Shown piece after piece: positions 9,588-17,015 of a DNA stretch of 35,030 bases. The position numbers and the translations under genes are program-made. Source of the stretch: Actinorugispora endophytica (lineage in GTDB: Bacteria; Actinomycetota; Actinomycetes; Streptosporangiales; Streptosporangiaceae). Positions within the stretch are counted from its first letter, which is position 1; each line of letters opens with the position of its first letter. Below the pieces are notes generated by a model. That model searched no databases. It saw only the letters and a program-made list of their open reading frames with translations, and was not told the origin of the DNA. Where the stretch lies: positions 1 to 35,030 of the forward strand of contig NZ_SNYN01000033.1 of NCBI RefSeq assembly GCF_004363075.1, in the 5' to 3' direction.

Positions 9588-9625
9588 CCGGGGCGGGAGG
9601 TCCTGGGAGGGGCCTCCCGCCCCGG
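9588..9625. terminator. Bidirectional terminator between folD and the FHA gene
   Basis: CCGGGGCGGGAGG (9588-9600) pairs perfectly with CCTCCCGCCCCGG (9613-9625) across a 12-base loop. It fills the 50-base gap between two convergent genes. Confidence 0.85.
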
Positions 9626-9626
9626 T

Positions 9627-10232
9627 TCAGCTGGCCTTGCGCTCGCGGTCGGGGACCGGCATGGGGCGGACCAGGCCCAGGGCCACCACCTCGTTGGCCA
9701 GTCGGGTCCGGCGGTTGACGCCTTCGGCGATGCGGAACTTCTGGTACAGGCGCAGCAGGTGCTGTTTGACCGCGGCCTCGGTGACGACGAGGTCCTCGGC
9801 GATCTCCCGGGCGGTCGCGGGGGCGACGAACGCGTCGTCGGACAGCGCGGGGCGGCACAGGGAGGTCAGGACGTCGAGTTCGCGGCGGGTGAGTTCGGGG
9901 GAGCTCCCGCGGCGCAGTTCGACGTCGGGGTTGATCTCTTCCAGGGGGAGGCCGCCGATCCTGCACCGCGCGGCACCGAAGCTGACGACGTCGCCCTCCG
10001 CCAGTACCCGTCGGGTGATCGGGCGGCCGTTGACGCGGGTGCCGTTGCGGGACAGTCCGAGGTCGACGACGTAGACGTAGGGTCCGCGGCGCACGAACTC
10101 CGCGTGGAGCTGTGAGACGCTCGGGTCCGAGAGGTTGACGTCGGTGCCCCGGCCCCGTCCCACCGTGGTCACCTCGGTGGTCAAGGGGTGCACGTCGCCG
10201 CTCTCCTCGACCCGTATGTAGGGCCCGTCCAC
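9627..10232 (-). CDS. FHA domain protein with C-terminal helix-turn-helix
   Basis: The N-terminal half is a forkhead-associated domain that reads phosphothreonine. V-G-R-G-R-G-T-D, S-V-S-Q-L-H-A-E and S-R-N-G-T-R-V-N-G contain all the core binding residues (Gly-Arg, Ser, His, Asn-Gly-Thr). The C-terminal half, from L-T-R-R-E-L-D-V-L, resembles a LuxR/SARP-like winged or HTH unit with A-R-E-I-A-E-D-L-V-V-T-E-A-A-V-K-Q-H-L. It is thus a likely DNA-binding reader of Ser/Thr kinase signalling. I take GTG at 10232 as the start (201 aa), because GGGAGG lies seven bases before it; the frame runs open further upstream, and 30 more polar residues would be added by starting at 10328. Targets are unknown. 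Confidence 0.87.
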   Translation of the reverse strand: MDGPYIRVEESGDVHPLTTEVTTVGRGRGTDVNLSDPSVSQLHAEFVRRGPYVYVVDLGLSRNGTRVNGRPITRRVLAEGDVVSFGAARCRIGGLPLEEINPDVELRRGSSPELTRRELDVLTSLCRPALSDDAFVAPATAREIAEDLVVTEAAVKQHLLRLYQKFRIAEGVNRRTRLANEVVALGLVRPMPVPDRERKAS

Positions 10233-10447
10233 GGTTGTTCCTCCCAACGTGGGGCGTGAGCGGTGGAGATGGCTGCGACGGGGCGCGGCGGAGTGACGGG
10301 TCGTCGTCGCCGATCGAGTGGGGCTCATAGGGGATCGTCCTCGCTCACCGTGGCACTCATCTCATGACGGGGTACCCGGGCGGTGGAACTTCTATGCCCT
10401 TGCCGGCCGGCGGGGCCGGTCCTGTGGGAGTGTCGCGGCATTTCACC

Positions 10448-10492
10448 GGGAATCGGTCCGGCCGCCGGGGGCCCGCTGCCGGACCGATTCCC
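10448..10492. promoter_or_regulatory. 15-bp perfect inverted repeat (hairpin) upstream of DUF3017
   Basis: Arms 10448-10462 (GGGAATCGGTCCGGC) and 10478-10492 are exact reverse complements with a 15-base GC-rich loop. A stem this long in the middle of a divergent promoter region may be a terminator of a short untranslated transcript or an attenuator. There is no T-run after it. Confidence 0.5.
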
Positions 10493-10508
10493 CCGGGGGC
10501 GCGATCGG

Positions 10509-10540
10509 CGCGTGCGCGGTCAATACAATGAGCGCACGCG
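10509..10540. promoter_or_regulatory. 9-bp inverted repeat around a TACAAT box
   Basis: CGCGTGCGC (10509-10517) and GCGCACGCG (10532-10540) are exact reverse complements. The 14-base spacer holds TACAAT (10524-10529), one of the few AT-rich hexamers in the area. An operator that covers a -10 element would look like this. The position is about 145 bases before the DUF3017 start. Confidence 0.4.
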
Positions 10541-10685
10541 TGGCCAGTAACGACGCGTGACCGCCGGGGCGGTGGCGGAGGACCGCGCGTGGAGCATCCC
10601 CGGTTTCGGTCGCGGGATAATCGGGGATGGCCGTTTCGCGCCATGGCCGGTCCCGCAGAAGGTGTGCGCTAGCGTGAGGTTTACG

Positions 10686-11060
10686 GTGAGCCAGAAAACG
10701 GTGGAGGCGGCGGTAGTACCCCGATCGGACGTTCCCGAGGAAGAGCCCGGACCCGGGCCGGACCAGGAGGGCGCGGCGCCCGGGTCCGCGGACGAGGTTC
10801 CCGGCTGGTTGAACCAGGTGCCCTACTTCCTGGTGCTCGCCATGATGAGCGCGGGGATCGTCGTGGTGGCCGCCGCCTACTTCAAGCGAGGGCCGGCCAT
10901 CATCGCCGGCGCCCTCCTGCTGGGCGCGATCCTGCGGCTGAGCCTGCCGCCCGAGCGGGTCGGCATGCTCGCGGTGCGGCGGCGGTGGGTCGACGCGGTC
11001 ACGCTCACCACGCTCGCCGTACTGCTCATCGTCTTGGCATGGGTCGCGCCGCAGCTCTGA
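10686..11060 (+). CDS. DUF3017 membrane protein
   Basis: This 124-residue protein has an acidic, Pro/Gly-rich N-terminal tail of about 40 residues, then three hydrophobic segments (about residues 47-65, 73-87 and 102-121). The pattern [19 protein letters not shown] between helices 2 and 3 is the DUF3017 signature. DUF3017 genes sit next to folD and TCA-cycle genes in many actinomycetes; no function is known. I chose GTG at 10686, seven bases after GAGG, over the open frame start at 10557, because the extra residues are low-quality. icd starts 180 bases downstream with its own regulatory site. Confidence 0.83.
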   Translation: MSQKTVEAAVVPRSDVPEEEPGPGPDQEGAAPGSADEVPGWLNQVPYFLVLAMMSAGIVVVAAAYFKRGPAIIAGALLLGAILRLSLPPERVGMLAVRRRWVDAVTLTTLAVLLIVLAWVAPQL

Positions 11061-11077
11061 TCCGGGCCTCTAATAAG

Positions 11078-11092
11078 CTTGATATCGAGATA
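11078..11092. promoter_or_regulatory. Candidate TamR-type operator upstream of icd (CTTGATATCGAGATA)
   Basis: This imperfect palindrome lies in an AT-rich patch 148 bases before the icd start codon. From memory, the Streptomyces MarR-family regulator TamR binds CTTGA-N-N-TC(A/G)AG-like palindromes at aconitase, malate dehydrogenase and isocitrate dehydrogenase promoters. The resemblance and the gene it precedes agree, but I could not compare against a matrix. Confidence 0.4.
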
Positions 11093-11239
11093 CCGCGGAG
11101 TCGAACGGACGGAGCCTGCCACACGCGTCCGGCGCGACGTTCCAGCCGGGCGGTTCGGGACTCCCGCGGTGAGCACACGGGTCGTGGGACGGGTCTCCGT
11201 GCCCGCGGCCCGGCCACACGAAGGGACAGCCACACAGCC

Positions 11240-12457
11240 ATGGCCAAGATCAAGGTTGAGAACCCCGTAGTAGAGCTCGACGGCGACGAGATGACGCGCA
11301 TCATCTGGTCCTTCATCAAGGAGCGGCTGATCCTGCCGTACCTGGACGTCGACCTGAAGTACTACGACCTGGGCATCGAGGAGCGCGACCGCACCGACGA
11401 CCAGGTCACGGTCGACTCCGCCAACGCCATCAAGCAGTACGGCGTCGGCATCAAGTGCGCGACCATCACCCCCGACGAGGCCCGCGTCGAGGAGTTCGGC
11501 CTCAAGAAGATGTGGCGTTCGCCCAACGGCACCATCCGTAACATCCTCGGCGGCGTGGTCTTCCGCGAGCCCATCATCTGCTCCAACGTGCCGCGCCTGG
11601 TGCCGGGCTGGACCAAGCCGGTCATCATCGGCCGCCACGCCCACGGCGACCAGTACAAGGCCACCGACTTCAAGGTGCCCGGCCCCGGCACGGTCACCAT
11701 GACCTACACCCCGCAGGACGGCGGCGAGCCCGTCGAGTTCGAGATCGCGAACTTCCCCGAGGGCGGCGGCGTCGCCATGGGGATGTACAACTACCGCAAG
11801 TCCATCGAGGACTTCGCGCGCGCCAGCCTCAACTACGGCCTGGACCGCAACTACCCGGTGTACCTGTCCACCAAGAACACCATCCTCAAGGCCTACGACG
11901 GCATGTTCAAGGACGTGTTCGCCGAGGTCTTCGAGACGGAGTTCAAGGAGAAGTTCGACGCCGCCGGCCTGACCTACGAGCACCGGCTGATCGACGACAT
12001 GGTCGCCGCCGCGCTCAAGTGGGAGGGCGGCTACGTCTGGGCCTGCAAGAACTACGACGGTGACGTGCAGTCCGACACCGTCGCGCAGGGCTACGGCTCG
12101 CTGGGCCTGATGACGTCGGTGCTGCGCACCGCCGACGGCCGGACCGTCGAGGCCGAGGCCGCGCACGGCACGGTCACCCGGCACTACCGCCAGCACCAGC
12201 AGGGCAAGCCCACCTCCACCAACCCCATCGCGTCCATCTTCGCGTGGACCCGGGGCCTGGAGCACCGCGGCAAGCTCGACAACACCCCCGCGGTCATCGA
12301 GTTCGCCACCACTCTCGAGGACGTCGTCGTCAAGACCGTCGAGAGCGGCCAGATGACCAAGGACCTCGCGCTGCTGGTCGGCTCGGACCAGGAATGGCTC
12401 ACCACCGAGCAGTTCCTCGCCGCGCTGGACGAGAACCTGCAGAAGCGCCTCGCCTAG
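11240..12457 (+). CDS. icd: NADP-dependent isocitrate dehydrogenase (homodimeric, eukaryote-like type)
   Basis: This enzyme oxidatively decarboxylates isocitrate to 2-oxoglutarate with NADP in the TCA cycle. The 405-residue protein begins [20 protein letters not shown], the N-terminus of the type II NADP-IDH subfamily shared with eukaryotes and many bacteria. Substrate-binding S-P-N-G-T-I-R-N (about residues 94-101) and the metal-binding D-D-M-V-A (about 251-255) are intact. [11 protein letters not shown] (about 306-316) and its following basic stretch form the NADP site. The ATG at 11240 is fixed by homology; upstream in-frame residues are the DUF3017 shadow. A strong terminator follows. Confidence 0.97.
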   Translation: MAKIKVENPVVELDGDEMTRIIWSFIKERLILPYLDVDLKYYDLGIEERDRTDDQVTVDSANAIKQYGVGIKCATITPDEARVEEFGLKKMWRSPNGTIRNILGGVVFREPIICSNVPRLVPGWTKPVIIGRHAHGDQYKATDFKVPGPGTVTMTYTPQDGGEPVEFEIANFPEGGGVAMGMYNYRKSIEDFARASLNYGLDRNYPVYLSTKNTILKAYDGMFKDVFAEVFETEFKEKFDAAGLTYEHRLIDDMVAAALKWEGGYVWACKNYDGDVQSDTVAQGYGSLGLMTSVLRTADGRTVEAEAAHGTVTRHYRQHQQGKPTSTNPIASIFAWTRGLEHRGKLDNTPAVIEFATTLEDVVVKTVESGQMTKDLALLVGSDQEWLTTEQFLAALDENLQKRLA

Positions 12458-12462
12458 CAGGG

Positions 12463-12498
12463 GCCGGGGCCTTCCGCCGTCCGGCGGAAGGCCCCGGC
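12463..12498 (+). terminator. Terminator after icd
   Basis: A perfect 16-bp stem (12463-12478 with 12483-12498) with a 4-base loop starts 6 bases after the icd stop. Confidence 0.92.
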
Positions 12499-12753
12499 GG
12501 CCCGGAAGGGAACGGGGTGCGATATTGCCCTCACTTGGTGATACCGCACCCCCTTTCTTTACCCGGGTGATCGTAGTCTCGTAGATGAGACAAGAGCAGA
12601 TCTTCTCTCTGAGACGACGTGGCCCGCCGTGCGCCCGCTGGGGGGTAGGCGCGTATGGCGAGGAGCGTCACCGGGAGGCCCCGCAGCTGAACAAGCGCGG
12701 GGCCTCCCCAATTTCGTGTGTCCGCCCGTTCGGGCGGCCGGAGGGGCGCGGGG
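12499..12753. other. Intergenic region with stacked hairpins; possible small RNA
   Basis: Between the icd terminator and the stop of the convergent LCP gene lie three further structures. GGGGTGCG (12514-12521) pairs with CGCACCCC (12545-12552), followed by a CT-rich run with CTTTCTTT. A 9-bp arm pair with one mismatch (CGTAGTCTC near 12571-12579 with GAGACGACG near 12611-12619) encloses two smaller hairpins. GGGAGGCCCCGC (12673-12684) pairs with GCGGGGCCTCCC (12697-12708), followed by CAATTT. The layout (terminator, structured body, terminator) fits an independent plus-strand small RNA of about 120-150 bases. Confidence 0.4.
12673..12708. terminator. Hairpin terminator upstream of the LCP gene stop
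   Basis: A perfect 12-bp stem with a 12-base loop and AATTT on the plus-strand side. It can end the minus-strand LCP transcript or a plus-strand small RNA read through this gap. Confidence 0.75.
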
Positions 12754-13995
12754 TCAGTCCTGCAGCGCGGACTCGGGGATCTCCTCGCCGTTGCGCATGG
12801 CGGAGAACATCTCCTCGGAGCGGGTCTCGTCCCACAGCACCACCGAACCCACGTCCAGGGTGGGGGTGGAGCCGATCGGGACGGCGGTCGTGGTGGGGGA
12901 GTCCCCCATCGCCAGCGCCATCCGGGCCAGGTCCATGAGGTGGTCGTCCTCGTCCACGCTGAACGTCTCGGTGCCGTTGACCACCAGCGGGACGGACTGG
13001 AACGGGTTGAGCAGGGTGGCCGGGGAGGTCGCCTCGGAGACGAGCGCGCTGAAGAACTCGCGCTGACGCTGGATCCGGTCCAGGTCCGCGCGGATCGTGG
13101 CCCGGGTCCGCACGTACCCCAGCGCCGTCGGGCCGTCCATCGTCTGGCAGCCCGCCTCGATGTCCAGACCCGCCTTGGGGTCCTCCAGGGGCTCTTCGGG
13201 GCACATCTCCACGCCGCCGACGGCGTCGACGATGTCCACGAAGCCGGCGAACCCGATCTCGACGTAGTGGTCGATGCGCACGCCGCTGGCCTGCTCGAAG
13301 GACTGGACGAGGACGGAGGGGCCGCCGCCGAGGGCCTCGGCGAAGGCCGCGTTGATCTTGTTCGCGCCGATCCCGGGGATCTCCACGTAGGAGTCGCGCG
13401 GGACGCTGATGATGCTGGGCTTCCCGTCGTCGGGCACGTACAGCACCATGATCGTGTCGGTGCGCTTGCCCTCGGCGCTTCCGGTGCGCAGGGTGTCCAT
13501 GTCGTCCTCGGTGAGCCCTTCGCGGCTGTCCGAACCAACGATCATGTACGTGGTGCCGGGCTGGTCCTCGGGGCGGCCCTCGTAGTCGGGGAGCGCGTCC
13601 ACGCGCTGGAGCCGGGAGTCGGACCAGAAATAGAAGACCATCGGCGCCACGACGAGCAGGACGAGCACGACGACGGAGACGTTCCTGAACCGTCTGGCCC
13701 TGCGCTGCCTTTCGCGGCGGGCCCGCCCCGACCCGTCGTAGACCCGGCCGCCGCTCCGGGACGCGGGGCGCCGGGGCGCGGATTCGCCGTCGACGGGGGA
13801 GGCCCGCCGGGTCGGTTCGGCGGCCTCGGCCGATCCGGCCTCCGCGGGCCCGTCCTCGGGCGGCGCGGGCCGGTAGAGGCGCTCGACCTTGTCGGGTATG
13901 CCCCCGTCGGGGTTGCGTCGGAACACCCCGGTCCGGTCGCGGCCGCTGGAAGACCCGCCGGATCCGCGGTTGTGCCCATTCGGTGTGTCAGCCAT
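12754..13995 (-). CDS. LytR-CpsA-Psr (LCP) family cell-wall ligase
   Basis: LCP proteins transfer undecaprenyl-phosphate-linked glycopolymers (teichoic acid or arabinogalactan type) onto peptidoglycan outside the membrane. The protein has a long, Arg/Pro/Gly-rich cytoplasmic N-terminus and one membrane helix at about residues 103-125. The LCP domain follows, with V-G-S-D-S-R (about 150-155), K-R-T-D-T-I-M-V (about 176-183), S-V-P-R-D-S-Y (about 195-201) and the K-I-N-A-A-F-A segment. The charged Arg/Asp residues that hold the lipid pyrophosphate are all present. No separate LytR_C domain is visible after the LCP domain. I take ATG at 13995 (413 aa); a GTG at 14019 in the same frame is an alternative with no better ribosome binding site. 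Confidence 0.9.
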   Translation of the reverse strand: MADTPNGHNRGSGGSSSGRDRTGVFRRNPDGGIPDKVERLYRPAPPEDGPAEAGSAEAAEPTRRASPVDGESAPRRPASRSGGRVYDGSGRARRERQRRARRFRNVSVVVLVLLVVAPMVFYFWSDSRLQRVDALPDYEGRPEDQPGTTYMIVGSDSREGLTEDDMDTLRTGSAEGKRTDTIMVLYVPDDGKPSIISVPRDSYVEIPGIGANKINAAFAEALGGGPSVLVQSFEQASGVRIDHYVEIGFAGFVDIVDAVGGVEMCPEEPLEDPKAGLDIEAGCQTMDGPTALGYVRTRATIRADLDRIQRQREFFSALVSEATSPATLLNPFQSVPLVVNGTETFSVDEDDHLMDLARMALAMGDSPTTTAVPIGSTPTLDVGSVVLWDETRSEEMFSAMRNGEEIPESALQD

Positions 13996-14124
13996 CGCCT
14001 TGATCGCCCATCCGCTCACGGCCTGTGCCGCCCCGTAGCGCCCTTCGGCGCCCTGTCTCGTCCTTTTGGACGCGCCACATGGTATTTGGGTTCAGCCGGG
14101 AAGGGCCACGGCCGGGGCCCGGGG

Positions 14125-15318
14125 TCAGAGTGTTCTGCGCGCGCCCTCGGAGGGAACGGCGATCCCGAACCCCGGGGGATCCCAGCGGTGTCCGGCGAAG
14201 GCGTCGAGCACGCCCCCGCGCACCGCCTCCAGGCGCCCGGTCGGGACCAGGGCGACCGCCAGGCGGCCCGAACCGGTCATCCGGGCGCCCCGGGCTCCCT
14301 TGCGCACCGCGGTGTCGGCGGCGGTGTCGGGGCGGGGGCAGGCGTCGGCCAGGGAGTCCCGAAGGGACAGGTGCGAGGCGTTCAGAACCGGCCCGGCCTC
14401 GGCGGTGGCGCCCGCGCGCAACAGGCCGGCCAGCGCGTTCGCCCGGTGCGTCTCGGTGGCCGCGTGCCGCACCCGGCGGCGCAGCACCGGATCGTCCAAG
14501 GCGGCCAGCGCGCCCGCGAGGTCGTCCACGTCGCGGAGTGAGGCCACCCCCAGCGCGGCGGCGGCCCGCGCGCACTCGTCGCGCAGCGAAGCCGCCAGGC
14601 GGTCGGGAAGCGCGGTGCGGGTGTCGATGACGAGGAGTCGGAGCCCCGTCTCGTCCAGCGGCAGCGGGAGGAGGCGTCCGCGGCCCCGGCGCGGGTCCAG
14701 GAAGAAGGCCCGCGACCGCGCGGCGCACAGCGCGGCGGCCGGATCGGCGGAGGCCGAAGGGGAGTCCAGGGCGAGGCGCGCGGTGCGGGCGAGTCCGTCG
14801 CGATCAGCGACGGCGTCCACGCCCGACCGGACCTCGGTGGCGGCCAGCAGCACGGCGCAGGCGGCCGCGACCTCCGGAGCGAGGCCGAAGGGGCCGATGT
14901 CGAGCAGGACGCGCGCCCCCGCGTCCGCGCCGAGGGCCGCGCGGACGGCGGCGTCCGCTGCCACCGCCCAACGGGGGGCGCTCCCGGGCGTCCGCCGCGC
15001 GCCGAACCGGACCGGGCGGCGCGGGGACCGGGCCGAGCGGATGTCCACGACCCCGTCGTCGGCGGGGGCGAGAGCGGCGGACGCCCCCCACGGCAGGGCC
15101 GCGGACAGCACGCGCGCGTCGCCGCCGCCGACATGGTCCCCGACCAGCGGGACCGTGTGCGGTGCCCACCACACCCCGGCGGGGTCCGCGCCGTAGGCCG
15201 AGTGGAAGGCCGCGGCGGTCCGCGCGGCCCCGGCCGCCGCGTCCCCGTCCGCGCCGTCGCGGACCCGCGGCATGGGGCGCCGCCCGAACCCGAACAGCCT
15301 CATGGCGCTCATCAGCAC
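14125..15318 (-). CDS. Galactokinase-like GHMP protein with degenerate signature motifs
   Basis: Galactokinase homology is clear over most of the 397 residues. G-V-W-W-A-P begins the fold, L-L-V-I-D-T-R and L-G-V-A-S-L-R-D-V match the central region, and G-A-R-M-T-G-S-G matches the third GHMP motif. The first signature, normally G-R-V-N-L-I-G-E-H-T-D-Y, reads H-T-V-P-L-V-G-D-H-V-G-G (54-65), so the Arg, Asn, Glu and Asp that hold the sugar and phosphate are changed. The G-L-S-S-S-A-A phosphate loop is absent; D-I-G-P-F-G-L-A-P-E-V stands in its place. The M-D-Q catalytic Asp region reads A-D-P by my hand alignment. It is probably not a galactokinase. GTG at 15318 has GAGAGG six bases upstream; ATG at 15312 is an alternative. 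Confidence 0.8.
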   Translation of the reverse strand: MLMSAMRLFGFGRRPMPRVRDGADGDAAAGAARTAAAFHSAYGADPAGVWWAPHTVPLVGDHVGGGDARVLSAALPWGASAALAPADDGVVDIRSARSPRRPVRFGARRTPGSAPRWAVAADAAVRAALGADAGARVLLDIGPFGLAPEVAAACAVLLAATEVRSGVDAVADRDGLARTARLALDSPSASADPAAALCAARSRAFFLDPRRGRGRLLPLPLDETGLRLLVIDTRTALPDRLAASLRDECARAAAALGVASLRDVDDLAGALAALDDPVLRRRVRHAATETHRANALAGLLRAGATAEAGPVLNASHLSLRDSLADACPRPDTAADTAVRKGARGARMTGSGRLAVALVPTGRLEAVRGGVLDAFAGHRWDPPGFGIAVPSEGARRTL

Positions 15319-15723
15319 CCCCCACCTCTCGGCGCTCTCCCGGCGGTCCCGACCCTATCCGCGGCGGACGCGCCGGGGCCCGGGGCCCTGTCCGAGACGG
15401 CGGGCGACGGACACGTGACATCACGTGTTGGTCACTTCGAGTTTGTTTTTGCGGGCCTTGTGTAGCGTGGTGTGGAGCGACGTGTTGCGGCCACCGGGGT
15501 GAACGGCCGCCGGGCGGCCGGTCCCGACCACCAGATCGGGCCGTTCGGGCCGAGTCGTCCGGACGGTGGCGGACCGGTGCGACGGGACGACGTTTCGGAA
15601 CGCGCTTAGCCGTTTCCCTGCGGGTCGAGTCGGGCTTCTGTAATCCTCGGCAAGTGGAACGGCGGTCCCCGCCGTTAACTCGCAACCCATCGCGTGTACC
15701 GAGCATCAGAGGGAGCAACGGCC
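15319..15723. other. Divergent intergenic region upstream of the glutamate-cysteine ligase gene
   Basis: No gene is supported in this stretch. It holds the CACGTGA-CA-TCACGTG palindrome at 15412-15427 and a less GC-rich segment (15420-15475) suited to a promoter. It also holds a small perfect hairpin, AACGGCGG (15658-15665) with CCGCCGTT (15669-15676), about 50 bases before the candidate leader peptide. Confidence 0.5.
15412..15427. promoter_or_regulatory. Perfect palindrome CACGTGA-CA-TCACGTG
   Basis: Seven-base arms are exact reverse complements with a two-base spacer, in the region between the minus-strand galactokinase-like gene and the plus-strand ligase gene. The 13-base core GTGACATCACGTG recurs with one change (GTGACATTACGTG) at 891-903 before the TSUP permease. 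The binding protein is unknown. Confidence 0.5.
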
Positions 15724-15813
15724 ATGAACCGCACGGGCATCGGTTCCGGTGTCTCGCTTAGGGTGCGTCTGGGGCCGGTAGGCGACGCGGTCGCCGGACA
15801 GCGCGGAGGGTGA
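15724..15813 (+). CDS. Candidate 29-aa leader peptide
   Basis: ATG at 15724 has AGAGGGAG eight bases upstream, a better ribosome binding site than many genes here. The frame encodes 29 residues rich in Gly, Val and Arg (including S-L-R-V-R-L-G-P-V-G) and ends at 15813, two bases before the GTG of the ligase gene. This arrangement fits a translated upstream peptide coupled to the ligase. I do not recognise the peptide. No run of one regulatory amino acid codon is present, so classic attenuation is not evident. Confidence 0.4.
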   Translation: MNRTGIGSGVSLRVRLGPVGDAVAGQRGG

Positions 15814-15815
15814 AC

Positions 15816-17015
15816 GTGGCTATTCGATTCAACGCTTCGGAGCGGGCGACTCTCGGGGTGGAATGGGAGATGCAGCTGGTCGACGAGGGCACCCGGCACC
15901 TGCGCCAGGAGGCGCAGCAGGTCCTGGGGGAGCTGCCCGAGCTGAGCGAGACCGCGGCCAACCCGCCGCTGCGGCACGAGCTCATGCAGTGCACGATCGA
16001 GGTGGTCACGGGTATCTGCGAGACGGTGCAGGAGGCCCAGGCGGACCTCTCCGGCACCCTCAAGCGGGTCCAGGAGGTCACGGACCGGCGCTCGATCGGG
16101 CTGGTCTGCGCGGGCACGCACCCGTTGGACGACTGGCGGGACCAGACGCTCTCGCCGGTGCAGCGCTACGGCGAGCTCATCGACCAGATGCAGTGGCTGG
16201 CACGGCGCATCCTCACCTTCGGCGTGCACGTCCACGTGGGGGTCAGCTCCCAGGAGAAGGTCATCCCCATCGTCAACGCGCTCTCCAACTACCTGCCGCA
16301 CTTCCTCGCGCTGACCGCCTCCAGTCCTTTCTGGAGCGGCCACGACACGGGACTGGCCTCCAGCCGCTCCATCGTCTTCGGGGCCCTTCCCACGGCCGGG
16401 CCCGCGCCGAGACTCCCGCACTGGCGCGCGTTCGAGGAGTACATGGATACCCTGCTGCGCGCGGGGACGATCTCCAGCATCAAGGAAGTATGGTGGGATG
16501 TCCGGCCGCACCCGGATTTCGGCACGGTCGAGATCCGGATGTTCGACGGGATTCCCACCCTGCGCGAGGTCGGGATGGCGGCGGCGCTGTCCCAGAGTCT
16601 GGTGCGGTTGTTCGAGAACCAGCTCGACCGGGGCTACAGCCTGCCGAGTCCGCCCAGCTGGGTGGTCAAGGACAACAAGTGGCGGGCCACCCGGTACGGG
16701 CTGGACGCGCACGTCATCACCGACGAGCGCGGCAGTACGGTGCCCCTGCGCGACGACCTCTACGAGCTCGTCCGCGAGTTGACGCCGGTGGCCGAGCGCC
16801 TCGGCTGCGCCGCGGAACTCGACGTCGTCTCCGAGGTCCTGCACAACGGCGCCTCGTACGAGCGTCAGCGGGCCATCGTCGAGCAAGGGGGCACGCTCAA
16901 CGACGTGGTCGACGCGCTGTCCGCGGAGTTCCGGGCAGGGGAGCCCGCCGCCGGGGCCGGCCACGGTCAGACAGAATCGTCGAGGAATAGGGGGCCCTCG
17001 CATGCAGGGGCGTGA
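15816..17015 (+). CDS. YbdK-family carboxylate-amine ligase (glutamate-cysteine ligase type 2)
   Basis: This 399-residue GCS2-family enzyme matches E. coli YbdK and mycobacterial Rv0433. These have weak gamma-glutamylcysteine synthetase activity in vitro; the natural product in actinomycetes is not settled, since mycothiol rather than glutathione is the main thiol. L-G-V-E-W-E-M-Q (about residues 13-20) carries the metal-binding glutamates, F-G-V-H-V-H-V-G-V (about 127-135) the conserved histidines, and E-I-R-M-F-D (about 234-239) a later signature. GTG at 15816 is preferred because GGAGGG lies five bases before it; GTG at 15810 overlaps that ribosome binding site. The C-terminal 30 residues are low-complexity. 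The end overlaps the next gene by 14 bases. Confidence 0.92.
   Translation: MAIRFNASERATLGVEWEMQLVDEGTRHLRQEAQQVLGELPELSETAANPPLRHELMQCTIEVVTGICETVQEAQADLSGTLKRVQEVTDRRSIGLVCAGTHPLDDWRDQTLSPVQRYGELIDQMQWLARRILTFGVHVHVGVSSQEKVIPIVNALSNYLPHFLALTASSPFWSGHDTGLASSRSIVFGALPTAGPAPRLPHWRAFEEYMDTLLRAGTISSIKEVWWDVRPHPDFGTVEIRMFDGIPTLREVGMAAALSQSLVRLFENQLDRGYSLPSPPSWVVKDNKWRATRYGLDAHVITDERGSTVPLRDDLYELVRELTPVAERLGCAAELDVVSEVLHNGASYERQRAIVEQGGTLNDVVDALSAEFRAGEPAAGAGHGQTESSRNRGPSHAGA

Larger units (their letters stand above)
10233..10685. other. 453-base divergent intergenic region with two inverted repeats
   Basis: No gene is supported here. The region separates the minus-strand FHA gene from the plus-strand DUF3017 gene and must hold both promoters. 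It contains two separate inverted repeats, listed below (10448-10492 and 10509-10540). The second encloses a TACAAT hexamer that resembles a -10 box. Confidence 0.6.

Noticed and set aside
11076-11089. AAGCTTGATATCGA resembles a cloning-vector polylinker
   Set aside because: The match is only about 14 bases, the flanks are ordinary genome sequence, and the site is better explained as a natural palindromic operator before icd.
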